Origin: Bacteroidota bacterium | GTDB taxonomy: Bacteria; Bacteroidota; Bacteroidia; UKL13-3 | Direction of reading: 5' to 3' | DNA length: 64,000 nucleotides | Assembly: GCA_947477885.1 (NCBI GenBank) | Contig: CANJUD010000006.1 | Span: 62,001 to 126,000 of the forward strand | In this document: positions 25,158 to 35,700 of the stretch, piece by piece | Numbering within the stretch: the first letter of the stretch is position 1 | Layout: each line of letters begins with the position of its first letter | Translations under genes and position numbers: made by a program | Notes under the pieces: generated by a model | Seen by the model: only the letters and a program-made list of their open reading frames with translations | Database searches by the model: none | Told to the model about the DNA's origin: nothing

Positions 25158-28100
25158 ATGAATTTTTATAAATCTACTTTTCTGTTTATTATTCTCGGAT
25201 GTGTGTTTCCCAATATCAGTTGGGGTCAGCTTGTAATAAATGAGATACAAGTTTTTAACGACAACAAATTACCCGATGAGGATTTTGAATATTCCCCCTG
25301 GATGGAGTTGTATAATTCGGGCAATACAAATATTAATTTGAATGGCTATACACTAACCGATGATATCTTGGTTACCAATAAATATAAATTACCCAATATT
25401 ACTTTAAAACCCCAACAGCGTTTATTGGTTTTCTTATCAGGTAAAGATACTTTAGAAAAAATAAATCATTGGGAAACGGCCATACATCCCAATAATAATT
25501 GGCATTATAGTTTAACGGATACCATGTGGAATAATACATTTAATCCTTATGCTATATATTATTCAAATTATGATGCAAGTGGTTGGGCTGTGGGTAAAGG
25601 TGGTATTGGGCTTGCTGATGGGGATGATAGTACCACTATAAAAGCCACCGCAAATTATACCATGCGTCAGGTGTTCAAATTGAATAATAAGAATACCGCC
25701 AATTTAAAAAAATGCTACCTAATGTTGGACAATGAAAACCAATGCTATGTATATTTGATGGGTACTTATATTGGAACATTCTCTAACAATACATCAAAAC
25801 ATATCAGAAATGGAGGCGCCCCTAGGGCAACATTGGTAGATGTAGATGCAATGAAATATTATATCGCTACTTATGATTCTATCGTATTACAAGTTCGTTA
25901 CCTTACCCCCAAAGATAGTTTTCATCAAACATCTATTCCCTATTTAAGTTTGGGCTATTCAGATAATGTAAAACATGTGAGCAATTATATAAAGAATCCC
26001 TATTTAAAAGACAGTGTTTCATTTTTGCATACCAATTTTAAACTGAAGGCCAAAGAGACAATTTACTTATATGATAAAATAGGTACGCAAATAGATAAAA
26101 AGAAAACAGAATATATGCCATCAAATACCTCTTACGCAAGAATACCTGATGGCGGTAGTTGGTGTATTACCGATGAGCCTTCTCCAGATAGCTCTAACAC
26201 GGGCAAGCACTGTGCGAGTGGTTTTTTGGTGCCTCCAGCCGCAAATTTAAAAGCGGGATTGGTAGCTAAAAATGCTATATTGAAATTATATACCACCCAA
26301 CCCAATTGTGTTATAAAATATACAACCAATGGCGATGTTCCAACATCCAATTCGAAATTATATACCAGTAGCGGAATTAAAATTGTAGCTGATGTTTCCA
26401 TCAGGGCAATATGCATAGACACTAGCGGAGTTTTTTTACCCAGTAAACCTATCACCAATATATATATAACAAATGATAAAAAGTTTAAATTACCTATAAT
26501 ATCTATTACAGCAGATTCTTTAGATTTATTTAATCCTTATGATGGTTTATATGCAACCAATGGTTATCAAGGTCCTGAAAAAAGAACATCGCATGTAGAA
26601 TATTTATCATCCAATGGTGCTCTTCAATTCGAATTGGATGCCATGCTTAGCATACATGGCAATGGCTCTCGCGGGTATGCCAAGAAAAGTTTGAGGGTAG
26701 AAACTACATCAAATTTTGACAGTTCGTTTATTCACTATAAACTATTTCCATTTAGAAGTTATACAGATATTACGGCTTTTAATCTAAGGTCGGGTAGCCA
26801 GGACCAGGGTGGTTCTATGATGCGTGATGAATTAACCAATCACCTCATGCTGAAATCAAATTTAGATGTGATGGAGCATAATTCTGTTGTTGTTTATTTA
26901 AACGGCCAAATATGGGGTATTTATCACATGCGTGAAAAGCAGGATAATGAAACTATACAGAATATGACGGGGGTGAATAAAGACAGTATGGATATTATAG
27001 GGATTTGGGGCTTACACAATGGTACTGCAACGGCTTATAATGCACTACAAACATTTTATTACTCCGATTTAACAGTAGCTGCCAATTACGATTCGTTGAA
27101 TAAGTACTTAGATATGAAAAACTTTGTTGATTATATATGTACTGAAACTTTTATTTGTAACGAAGATTGGCCAGGAAATAATACCAAATTATGGAAAGCT
27201 AATACAAAAGGCGGCAAGTTTAGGTATTTATTATATGATACTGATTATGGTACAAGATCTCCCTGGCTAGCAAATGCCGATAAGTTAAAGAGACTAATCG
27301 CTGGTAATTACTGCGGACTTTCCTATCTAATAAAAAACCCCAAGTTTAAAAATTACTATGTAAATCGCTGTGCCGATTTGATGAATACTTTTTTTACGCC
27401 CACAAATTACGCAGCCAATATCAACTATATGAAAAATAATATTATATATGATATGCCTAAAGAAATTGTACGATGGGGAAATTTTTACAATTTACAAGGT
27501 TGGCTCGATCAAGTAGCAGACATTGATACCTTTGTTAAGTACAGTCAAAAATATAAAAGAGATACCTTAGTTGAAATTTTTTCATTGGTAAAGAAAGTAA
27601 ATTTAACTTTAAAATTAAGCTCCAATGCCGCAGGTGTTATAAAACTGAATACGATTATTCCCCAAACCTATCCATGGACGGGCGTGTACTATGATGGTGT
27701 TCCGATTACCGTTACTGCAGCCCCCAATCCAGGATATGCGTTCGATTCATTTGTAATTAATTCAGTATCCTATTATACCAAATCTGTTACTATTAATTTA
27801 ACACCAGTTAATAATACCATTACTGCATATTTTAATGGTAATGCAATACAATTTCCTGTGGTCTGTACCGAGATAAATTATAACTGTTCCGATAAGATTA
27901 ACAGCGGCAATTGGGTCGAATTATATAATAGGTCATCTAGCCCTGCAGATTTAACAGGTTTTCGACTTAAAACCAAAAATGATTATGCTTTTTACGATTT
28001 TGCGGATAATTATATATTAGGTCCAAATAAATATGTGGTGATTTGCGAAGATACCGCAGTGTTTAAAAAAGTATATCCCAGCGTTAAAAATATTTTAGGC

Positions 28101-30992
28101 AATATTAAATTTCCTTTAGATAATAAAACAGATTCTGTAGTATTAATTGATAATAAAGGGAAGAATAAAATTGCAATTGCATTTACAGATAGCATTCCTT
28201 GGCCAGAGTGTGCTGATGGCACAGGACGAACTTTAGAACTAAAAACGGATTCGTCGGTAATGAAAAATGGTAGTAGTTGGTTTAATGGTTGCACTGGTGG
28301 TTCGCCCGGTAAAGCTTATTCGCCTTGCATAGAAAATATTATAGTAAGCGAAATAAATTACAACAGCAAAGGTTCGCTAGATGCAGGCGAATGGGTTGAG
28401 TTACATAATACTTCTAATAGCAATATAAGTGTATCATTATGGCATTTTCAAGATGGCGACGACTTGCACAATTATACCATCCCTGCTGGCACTATTATAA
28501 AAGCAAATGATTATTTGGTGCTTGCAAATACCAAACAAAAATTCAAAAAAATATATCCCAATGTTGCCAATGTAGTCGACTCTTTCAATTTCAGTTTGAG
28601 TAATAATGGTGAACATTTGCGTTTGTATGATAATAAATTGTATCCCAAGTTTTCGATGAACTATCATAGTGAAAATTTCGGATGGCCTGCATTGCCAAAC
28701 GGACATGGATATACTTTAGAATATAATAAAGTAACTAATGATTTTTCTGACAAAGCTAATTGGGGGGTAGGCTGCAAACTGGGATCACCAGGCACATTTA
28801 GAACCATCTGCCCTGAGCATATTCAGTTAGTTGCAACCGAAATTAATTACCATTCATTGCCCGAAATTAATATGGGCGATTGGATGGAATTTAAGAATAT
28901 ATCCAAAGATACTATCAATATCCAAGGTTGGAAATTATATACCAACAAAGATACATTTGTGATGCCAGCGACCGCAGTATTGCCGAATGATTATATAGTA
29001 TTAGTATCAGACACCACAAACATATTTAAGTATTTTCCGCAGCTTAATACAACAAATATTATATATAATAATGTGTTCAGTTTGAATGATACTAACGAAA
29101 GCATTTTAATAAAAGACACCGATGATTTTATTAGGTTTGAAATGAGTTTTAGCGATAGCAACCAGTGGGATACTTTTGCCAGAGGAAACGGTTATACCTT
29201 GTCGTTGAAGCAGGTGCCCACAGCAATTGCAGCGTATAGCAATGCCGCCAATTGGGTGCACAGTTGTTTCTTGGGAAACCCGCAAAATGATATCGTAAGT
29301 TGTAATGAAAAGCTCATCATTTCTGAAATTAATTTCAATAGCGATAGTTTAAAAAATCAAACGCAGTGGATTGAATTATATAATAAAGGAAATATGCCCA
29401 TAAACTTGAATGGATATAAACTGAGTACGGCAAAATCAACCAATACTTGGAGTGAAAATAATATATGTTACCCATTTCAGCGTGCTGTGTTAGCAAACGA
29501 TTCAACGAATTTTGCTGCGAATTATAATAGTTCTTCTATGCAAATTAATTTGAATTTGCAGATATCCGATTCTGTTTATATATATGATATCAATAATGCC
29601 GAAATTACCAAAGTAGTATATAATGGAAGTGATTATAAATATGCAAATGGATTGGGTAAAACTATTGAAAATTTGTACGATACAAATTATATAACAAATA
29701 CCACGCATTGGACCGAAGGATGTTTTGGAGGGTCGCCTGCAAAATCATACAACCTTTGTGCAGCAATTAGTTTGGCTGTTTCCGAAATTAATTACAATCC
29801 TGCCGCCAGCTTTAATACAGGTGCTTGGTTCGAATTGTACAATCTCGATTCAGCCAGTTCAAAAAATATGGGGAACTATTATATATCATTCAATGATATT
29901 AATAACTTAGTTCGTTTGGATTCTATACTAAGCATAACTCCTAAAGGCAAACTTGTTTTTGTGAGCGATAGTTCAGCATTCAAATATTTATTTCCATTTA
30001 ATTTGAATAAAATTAATATTCCCCAAGGCTTTGTTAAAACCGGACTTATTCGTATTTATGATGCCAACCAAAATCCACTATTTGTAATGGAGTATGGCAA
30101 GAGTTTTGGTGCTGATGGAAATGGAAAAACGATTTCTATGAATTCTTTAAACCAGAATATGGATGACTATTCTAGTAAGCAAAATTGGGTAGAACAATGT
30201 ATTGGAGGTTCCCCAGCCAATTATCAAGGCTGGTGCGATACACCGCTAGTAGTTTCAGAAATTAATTATAACTCAGCACCTAATGCCAATGCTGGCGATT
30301 GGATTGAGATTCGGAATCAATCTGGGCAAAACTATGATATGAATGGTATCACTGTTATTGATTGCAAAGACAAGAAATACAAACAAAGTTCTCTAGTATT
30401 AATGAAAGATTCCAATTGGGTTTTTGTTTCAGATTCTATTTTGTTTAATCAACAGCATGCAGGTATTAAAAATATTACATACTCGGGTCTTGCTTTAGAT
30501 CAAAAGGGAAATATACGAGTATATAATAAAGACAATGGCCTCATCTATTATAGTACCTGGAGCAATCAATCGCCTTGGAACGACAGTGCAGATGGCAAGG
30601 GTTACACGTTGGAATATAATACCAATTTCACTGATTATTCTGATGCTGCTACGTGGTTTATTGGATGCCCTGGCGGTTCTCCCGGTAAGTATTATAGTGT
30701 TTGCACTACTATTGATACCACTGATACCACAAATGGTATATATCAAATTGCAAATAAATATACTCATATTAAGCTGTATCCCAATCCTGCAAATAATATA
30801 TTAAATATTGAGAGTGTCAGTCATCAATCACTCAGTTTTACTATTTATAATGTATTAGGTCAACCGATATATAATAATACCTTGAAAGAAAAAACCATGC
30901 AAATTGATATCAATCAATGGACTGCCGGTATTTATATGTTTGTAGTGAAAGAAAATAATTATACCAAAGTATATAAATTTGTAAAAGAGTAA
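25158..30992 (+). CDS. CotH-kinase / lamin-tail repeat / T9SS surface protein 1
   Basis: The 1944-residue product starts at 25158 (MNFYKSTFLF, signal peptide ending SWGQ). Order: an N-terminal lamin-tail domain (about 20-110, VINEIQVFND... WMELYNSG); a galactose-binding-like region (about 130-280); a chitobiase-like domain (about 370-430, CVIKYTTNGDVPTSNSKLY); a CotH kinase-like domain (about 444-805, with LRSGSQDQGGSMMRDEL and LLYDTDYGT); an InlB-like domain; then six lamin-tail domains starting near 901, 1060, 1224, 1384, 1538 and 1696, each with [VS]EINYN...W[VIF]E[LI][YHR]N. It ends in a T9SS domain (LYPNPANNILNIES). CotH-family proteins are secretory-type protein kinases; lamin-tail domains are binding modules. 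The D-x-D of YDTDYG could serve metal binding. A TlpA-like gene follows 1 base later. Confidence 0.88.
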   Translation: MNFYKSTFLFIILGCVFPNISWGQLVINEIQVFNDNKLPDEDFEYSPWMELYNSGNTNINLNGYTLTDDILVTNKYKLPNITLKPQQRLLVFLSGKDTLEKINHWETAIHPNNNWHYSLTDTMWNNTFNPYAIYYSNYDASGWAVGKGGIGLADGDDSTTIKATANYTMRQVFKLNNKNTANLKKCYLMLDNENQCYVYLMGTYIGTFSNNTSKHIRNGGAPRATLVDVDAMKYYIATYDSIVLQVRYLTPKDSFHQTSIPYLSLGYSDNVKHVSNYIKNPYLKDSVSFLHTNFKLKAKETIYLYDKIGTQIDKKKTEYMPSNTSYARIPDGGSWCITDEPSPDSSNTGKHCASGFLVPPAANLKAGLVAKNAILKLYTTQPNCVIKYTTNGDVPTSNSKLYTSSGIKIVADVSIRAICIDTSGVFLPSKPITNIYITNDKKFKLPIISITADSLDLFNPYDGLYATNGYQGPEKRTSHVEYLSSNGALQFELDAMLSIHGNGSRGYAKKSLRVETTSNFDSSFIHYKLFPFRSYTDITAFNLRSGSQDQGGSMMRDELTNHLMLKSNLDVMEHNSVVVYLNGQIWGIYHMREKQDNETIQNMTGVNKDSMDIIGIWGLHNGTATAYNALQTFYYSDLTVAANYDSLNKYLDMKNFVDYICTETFICNEDWPGNNTKLWKANTKGGKFRYLLYDTDYGTRSPWLANADKLKRLIAGNYCGLSYLIKNPKFKNYYVNRCADLMNTFFTPTNYAANINYMKNNIIYDMPKEIVRWGNFYNLQGWLDQVADIDTFVKYSQKYKRDTLVEIFSLVKKVNLTLKLSSNAAGVIKLNTIIPQTYPWTGVYYDGVPITVTAAPNPGYAFDSFVINSVSYYTKSVTINLTPVNNTITAYFNGNAIQFPVVCTEINYNCSDKINSGNWVELYNRSSSPADLTGFRLKTKNDYAFYDFADNYILGPNKYVVICEDTAVFKKVYPSVKNILGNIKFPLDNKTDSVVLIDNKGKNKIAIAFTDSIPWPECADGTGRTLELKTDSSVMKNGSSWFNGCTGGSPGKAYSPCIENIIVSEINYNSKGSLDAGEWVELHNTSNSNISVSLWHFQDGDDLHNYTIPAGTIIKANDYLVLANTKQKFKKIYPNVANVVDSFNFSLSNNGEHLRLYDNKLYPKFSMNYHSENFGWPALPNGHGYTLEYNKVTNDFSDKANWGVGCKLGSPGTFRTICPEHIQLVATEINYHSLPEINMGDWMEFKNISKDTINIQGWKLYTNKDTFVMPATAVLPNDYIVLVSDTTNIFKYFPQLNTTNIIYNNVFSLNDTNESILIKDTDDFIRFEMSFSDSNQWDTFARGNGYTLSLKQVPTAIAAYSNAANWVHSCFLGNPQNDIVSCNEKLIISEINFNSDSLKNQTQWIELYNKGNMPINLNGYKLSTAKSTNTWSENNICYPFQRAVLANDSTNFAANYNSSSMQINLNLQISDSVYIYDINNAEITKVVYNGSDYKYANGLGKTIENLYDTNYITNTTHWTEGCFGGSPAKSYNLCAAISLAVSEINYNPAASFNTGAWFELYNLDSASSKNMGNYYISFNDINNLVRLDSILSITPKGKLVFVSDSSAFKYLFPFNLNKINIPQGFVKTGLIRIYDANQNPLFVMEYGKSFGADGNGKTISMNSLNQNMDDYSSKQNWVEQCIGGSPANYQGWCDTPLVVSEINYNSAPNANAGDWIEIRNQSGQNYDMNGITVIDCKDKKYKQSSLVLMKDSNWVFVSDSILFNQQHAGIKNITYSGLALDQKGNIRVYNKDNGLIYYSTWSNQSPWNDSADGKGYTLEYNTNFTDYSDAATWFIGCPGGSPGKYYSVCTTIDTTDTTNGIYQIANKYTHIKLYPNPANNILNIESVSHQSLSFTIYNVLGQPIYNNTLKEKTMQIDINQWTAGIYMFVVKENNYTKVYKFVKE

Positions 30993-30993
30993 A

Positions 30994-31713
30994 ATGTTTA
31001 TAACCAGAAAACTATTTCTTTTTATAGGTTTGACCTGTTTTTTTTTTAAACCATCGTTTGCACAACAAGCTCCTAATTTTTTTATTCAAGATAGTGCAGG
31101 TAATCTCTATCCCCAATCGGCTTACGACAGTTTAAGTCATGTAAAAAGTATTATATTAAGTCCTTATAAAAACAGAGGGATCATTGAGGGTTATCTCATT
31201 ACAAAAGCCCCCGTTAATACAGTTCCATTTGTGCCCAAGAAAAAGAAATATAATATCGCTGAAATATTTTCGCTTGACAATGCAGTGCTGAGGATTGGTG
31301 GGAAAATGCCCAAATATAATCTTACTGATTTGGATGGAAATAACTATAATAGTGATAGTTTGAAAGGCAAAGTAGTTGTCATCAATTTTTGGTTCAAAGC
31401 ATGCGGACCTTGCAAACAAGAAATTCCTTATCTCAATGGTTTGGTCGACTATTATAAAAGTAACGAGAATGTAAAATTTATTGCATTGGGGTTGGATGAT
31501 TCTATTGCCTGCGGAATTTTTCTGCAACGTATTCCCTACAACTATTATATCATTCCTGATAGCAGGACCCTAGCCGAAAGCTGGCAGATTCACGGCTTCC
31601 CCACTCATATTATTATTGATAAAAAAGGCAAAATAATTTTATACGGCGAAGGCTATGCCTCGAGTATTGAGTATTATTTGAATGAGGGAATTAAATTGGG
31701 ATTTGGGAATTAG
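30994..31713 (+). CDS. TlpA-family thiol-disulfide oxidoreductase, copy 1
   Basis: The 239-residue product has a signal peptide at 1-23 (KPSFAQQ), an N-terminal domain of about 75 residues that I cannot name (AYDSLSHVKSIILSPYKN, RGIIEGYLI), and a thioredoxin-fold TlpA/AhpC-TSA domain from about residue 100 with active site Cys137-Gly-Pro-Cys140 and the cis-Pro region HGFPTHIIIDKKG. It is predicted to act on disulfides in the periplasm or at the surface. The ATG follows the CotH stop by 1 base, so translational coupling is likely; the Cys-containing secreted neighbours are possible substrates. The last codons (KLGFGN, stop) are written in the repeat word of array C1. It is paralogous to the next gene. 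Confidence 0.88.
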   Translation: MFITRKLFLFIGLTCFFFKPSFAQQAPNFFIQDSAGNLYPQSAYDSLSHVKSIILSPYKNRGIIEGYLITKAPVNTVPFVPKKKKYNIAEIFSLDNAVLRIGGKMPKYNLTDLDGNNYNSDSLKGKVVVINFWFKACGPCKQEIPYLNGLVDYYKSNENVKFIALGLDDSIACGIFLQRIPYNYYIIPDSRTLAESWQIHGFPTHIIIDKKGKIILYGEGYASSIEYYLNEGIKLGFGN

Positions 31714-31816
31714 GAATTGGGATTTGGGGTGCTGAAGCCAGATTCTACATCCCCAATGCCAGCTGACCGTATGGTCACCATATCCCATCCCCCAAATCCT
31801 AATTCCAAAACTCCCT
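31695..31816. repeat. Heptamer array C1 (TTTGGGA/ATTAGGA words), overlapping a stop codon
   Basis: The left arm reads TTGGGATTTGGGAATTAGGA and includes the final codons and TAG of TlpA copy 1. The core contains GAAGCCAGATTCTAC and GACCGTATGGTC, and the right arm reads CCCCAAATCCTAATTCC. The arms are complementary over about 20 bases. Confidence 0.85.
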
Positions 31817-31825
31817 TTTATCTAT

Positions 31826-31833
31826 TATATTTG
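31826..31833 (+). promoter_or_regulatory. -7 element of TlpA copy 2
   Basis: TATATTTG lies 5 bases before the ATG at 31839. If used, the transcript would be nearly leaderless. Confidence 0.5.
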
Positions 31834-31838
31834 CCTCC

Positions 31839-32558
31839 ATGCACAAAACCCTATATATATCCGTTTTCTTTTTTGCCGGATTACTAATTTCAAGTTCAGC
31901 AGCAGCGCAGCAAGCCAGCGATGTCTTCATTAAAGATGCCTATGGCAAAACCTACCCCTTGTCAGCATACGACAGCTTGAGCAAAGTAGAAACTATCATG
32001 CTCATCCCTGTTAAAACCAATGGAGTTATTGAAGGGTATATTATAAAATCGATAGCCCAAACTGTGATTACTTTTGTTCCTGATGGCAAAAAGTATAATA
32101 TATTAGAAATAGCCGTTACTGACAATCCTACTTTGAAAATAGGCCAAAAAATGCCTGCTTTTAAACTAAATGATATGAACGGGAAGGTTTATATCAAGGA
32201 CAGCTTGAAGGGGAAAGTGGTTGTAATGAATTTTTGGTTTAAAGCATGCGGGCCATGCAAACAAGAAATGCCTTACTTAAATGGCTTGGCTGACTATTAT
32301 AAGGACAATAAGGAAGTTACTTTTATTGGTGCTAGCACGGATGATTCAGTTGTGTGCGAGGCTTTTTTACAGAAAAACATTTTTAAATATCACATAGTGC
32401 CAAAATGCAGAGACTTGGCTGATAAATGGAACATACATTCGTTCCCGATTAATATCGTAATTGATAAGCAAGGGAAAATTGTGCTGTATACTGAGGGATA
32501 TAACTTTGGTATTGAAAATTACTTGAACGAATCCATTAAGCAAGCATTAGCTAATTAG
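31839..32558 (+). CDS. TlpA-family thiol-disulfide oxidoreductase, copy 2
   Basis: The 239 residues are the same length as copy 1, with the active site CGPC again at 137-140. There is a signal peptide at 1-24 (SSAAAQQ) and the same unnamed N-terminal domain (AYDSLSKVETIMLIPVKT, NGVIEGYII). Blocks such as DSLKGKVVV and NFWFKACGPCKQE are shared, so the pair arose by tandem duplication, although many surface positions now differ. It has its own -7 element, unlike copy 1, which depends on the upstream CotH transcript. It is predicted to be a periplasmic or surface disulfide reductase serving the flanking secreted proteins; substrates are unknown. Confidence 0.88.
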   Translation: MHKTLYISVFFFAGLLISSSAAAQQASDVFIKDAYGKTYPLSAYDSLSKVETIMLIPVKTNGVIEGYIIKSIAQTVITFVPDGKKYNILEIAVTDNPTLKIGQKMPAFKLNDMNGKVYIKDSLKGKVVVMNFWFKACGPCKQEMPYLNGLADYYKDNKEVTFIGASTDDSVVCEAFLQKNIFKYHIVPKCRDLADKWNIHSFPINIVIDKQGKIVLYTEGYNFGIENYLNESIKQALAN

Positions 32559-32727
32559 GAATTTACGATTTACGACATACGATTTTTGCTGTGGCTGTTG
32601 GACTTCTCCTTCTCCTCTCCGAAGGAGACGGTCCTAGCGGCTTAGCCCGATTGACATAAATTCTGGCCTCAGCAATCGTACATTGTACATCGCTTGCCCC
32701 CCAATCCCAATCCCTAATTCCTTTTTT
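32559..32727. repeat. Heptamer array D (TTTACGA words) with C-type words in the right arm
   Basis: The array begins at the TlpA copy 2 stop with TTTACGA, TTTACGA, CATACGA. After a core of about 100 bases with TCTGGCCTCAGCAATCGTAC comes a right arm with AATCGTACATTGTACATCG. It then switches to CAATCCCAATCCCTAATTCC, the C word class, so it is a chimera of two word families. Confidence 0.75.
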
Positions 32728-32732
32728 TTCAT

Positions 32733-32740
32733 TATATTTG
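32733..32740 (+). promoter_or_regulatory. -7 element of the second CotH gene
   Basis: TATATTTG lies 17 bases before the ATG at 32758, supporting that start over an in-frame TTG at 32683 inside the repeat. Confidence 0.55.
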
Positions 32741-32757
32741 CATCACAAATCCATAAC

Positions 32758-35700
32758 ATGAAATATTATCTCTACATTATTGCTTTCTTGATGTTTTCAG
32801 CCAATGCTCTCGGCCAAAAATACAAACACAAAAACGTGGTCGACCACTGGGAAAATGTGGTATCACCCAAAGATACATTTTCATATTTTCCGGGTACCTC
32901 CGAGCCAGATACTGATTGGTACAAACCTAGTTATAATCCTACATGGTCTGCTGGTTTTGGCGGTTTTGGTTTTGGTGATGGAGATGATACAACCGTAATT
33001 AGTACTTCTGCAACGTCAGTATATATTATAAGAAAATTCAGTATAAAAGATACTTCAAAAATATATAATGCATTGCTCACTTTGGATTATGACGATGGAT
33101 TTGTAGCCTATATAAATGGGGTAGAAGTCGCCCGCTCCAATATGGGCGCTAAAAGTCACCCAAGGCATGATTCATTGGCTTGGAGCAGTCACGAAGCGCA
33201 AATTTATCAAGGAGGTCAACCAGAATATTTTTATATACAAAAATCGCTGTTGAATAAATTATTACTCAATGGTTCTAATTATTTATGTATACAAGTTCAC
33301 AATGTTTCGGCAAGCTCAAATGATCTTTCATGTATACCTTATTTGTTTGTTGCTATTAATGATACCACCTCGAAAAACTATAAAACAAATCCTGCTTGGT
33401 TTACACCAACTTTAGTAACACATTTGCCTATTATGGTAATTAATACCAATGGCCAATATATACCCGACGATCCTTCAGTAACTGCCGATATGGGAATCAT
33501 CGATAATGGTTTTGACCAAAACCATTACTATAATGATAGTTTTAATGGGTATAATGGGAAAATAACTATTCAGAGTCGTGGTTCATCATCGCAGGGGCAA
33601 CCGCAAAGGAGCTACGCATGGACTACTGTCGATTCGGCGGGAAATGGTAAAAATGTAAAAATATTGGGTATGCCCAAAGAAAGCGATTGGATATTATTTG
33701 GGCCTTATACAGATAAAACATTGATGCGAAATAATCTCATATATGAAATTTCTAACAGAATGGGCTGGTATACAACAAGGACTGAATTTTGCGAGTTGAT
33801 TTTAAATAATCAGTATGTGGGTGTATATGTGATAATGGAAAAAATTAAATGGGATAAAAACCGTGTAGATATCCCCAAACTTCTGCCAACAACTACCAAA
33901 GGGGATAGCCTAACCGGAGGTTATATCATGAAAGTGGACCGTGTAAAACAATCGGGTTATGGAGTGTGGACATCGCCTATTACAAACTATAATGGCGGTA
34001 AAAGTTATCAAATACAAACCGTAAATCCCGATATTCCCAATATCCCCCAAGTGCAAGCCAATTATATAAAACATTGGATGGACAGTTTTGAAAATATGTT
34101 ATTGGGTGGTGGCTATGGAAGTAAACTAAATGCCAACTATCATAAGATGATAGATGTAAATTCATTCATGGATTTTTATATATGTAATGAAGTAACACAT
34201 AATGTGGATGCATATAGATTAAGCTGTTTTTTATATAAACAAAGAAATAGTTTGGGTGGCCGTTTATATGCGGGGCCTATATGGGATTTTAATATCGCAC
34301 TAGGAAATGCAAATTACTGCAATGGAGGAGATACTAGTGGCTGGAGCACCTGCGGCTATTCGTCAGAACCGTTTTGGTTTAATAGGTTATTAGAAGATCC
34401 CGATTACCAAAAACAATTTAAATGTAGGTGGACAAACTTAAGAAAAGATTTACTAAAAACACAAAATATATATAATTGGATTGATTCAGTTGCCGATATT
34501 TTGGAAGTTCCGCAGCGTCGTCATTTTAAGCAATGGCAGATTTTGGGAACCTATGTGTGGCCAAACAATTATATAGGAAATACTTATGCCCAGGAAATAA
34601 ATTATCTGAAAACTTGGATTCGTGGTAGAATGAATTGGATGGATAAAAATATAACCTATACATCAAAATGCAATTCGAGTTATAGCAATTCTATTATAGT
34701 TTCTGAAGTAAATTATAATTCACATCCTAAATTGGATGGAGGCAACTGGATAGAATTATATAATAGTTCTGCGTCCAATATTAAAATAGGTAATTATATG
34801 ATTACCGATGCGTCGGGATTTAGGAGTTATATGATACCTTCTAATACCGTTCTCAATGCAAAATCATATTTGGTATTGGTTGAGGATACGGCATTGTTCA
34901 GGAAACAAAATCCCAATGTTAAAAACTATAAAGGTCCTACCAATTTGGCATTGCCTAATGATACAGGTACTATTAGGTTGTTTGATGAATTAAGTTATCA
35001 AGTTTTTCAAATGGGATATAATAGTAAAAGTCCTTGGCCAACTGGTGCTCACGGAAAGGGTTATACCTTGGAGCTAAAAACACCCACTACCAATCTAAAT
35101 AATCCAAACTCGTGGATGGATGGATGTATAGGTGGTTCGCCAGGAAAAGCAAGAACAATTTGTAATGAGCGATTATATGTAAGCGAAATAAATTATAGTT
35201 CCGATAAAAATAATGATGCTGGCGATTGGTTCGAATTGCATAATACCGATACACTTGCTTATAATATAAAAGGATACACCATAAAAGATGATAATGATTC
35301 TGATATTTTTGTTGTTAATAATAATATAAGTATTCCAGCTTACGGGTATTTGGTGGTGTGTGGCGATACTGCTAAATTTAAAAAAATATATCCAAATGTT
35401 GCAAACTATATAGGACAGTTTAATTATGGGTTAAATGCCAAAGGAGATGCTGTGAGAATATATAATGGTTTTGGTACACCCATTCAAAGTGTATATTATA
35501 CTGATTCATTTCCATTCCCTTGGGGTGCAAAGGGTACAGGCTATACGATAGAGTTATTGGATACTGCAATTTACGAAAGTTATGGAAGTAGTTGGCAGTT
35601 GAGTTGCTTCTTGGGTTCTCCCGGAAAAGCACGACCAAAATTCTGTAATCCTGGCCAATTTGCCAATTTGGTTTTCACAGAATTGCAATTAAATGGCGAT

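Noticed and set aside
32683-32757. Upstream start for the second CotH protein
   Set aside because: It would translate repeat sequence and place the -7 element inside the gene; the ATG at 32758 gives a proper signal peptide.
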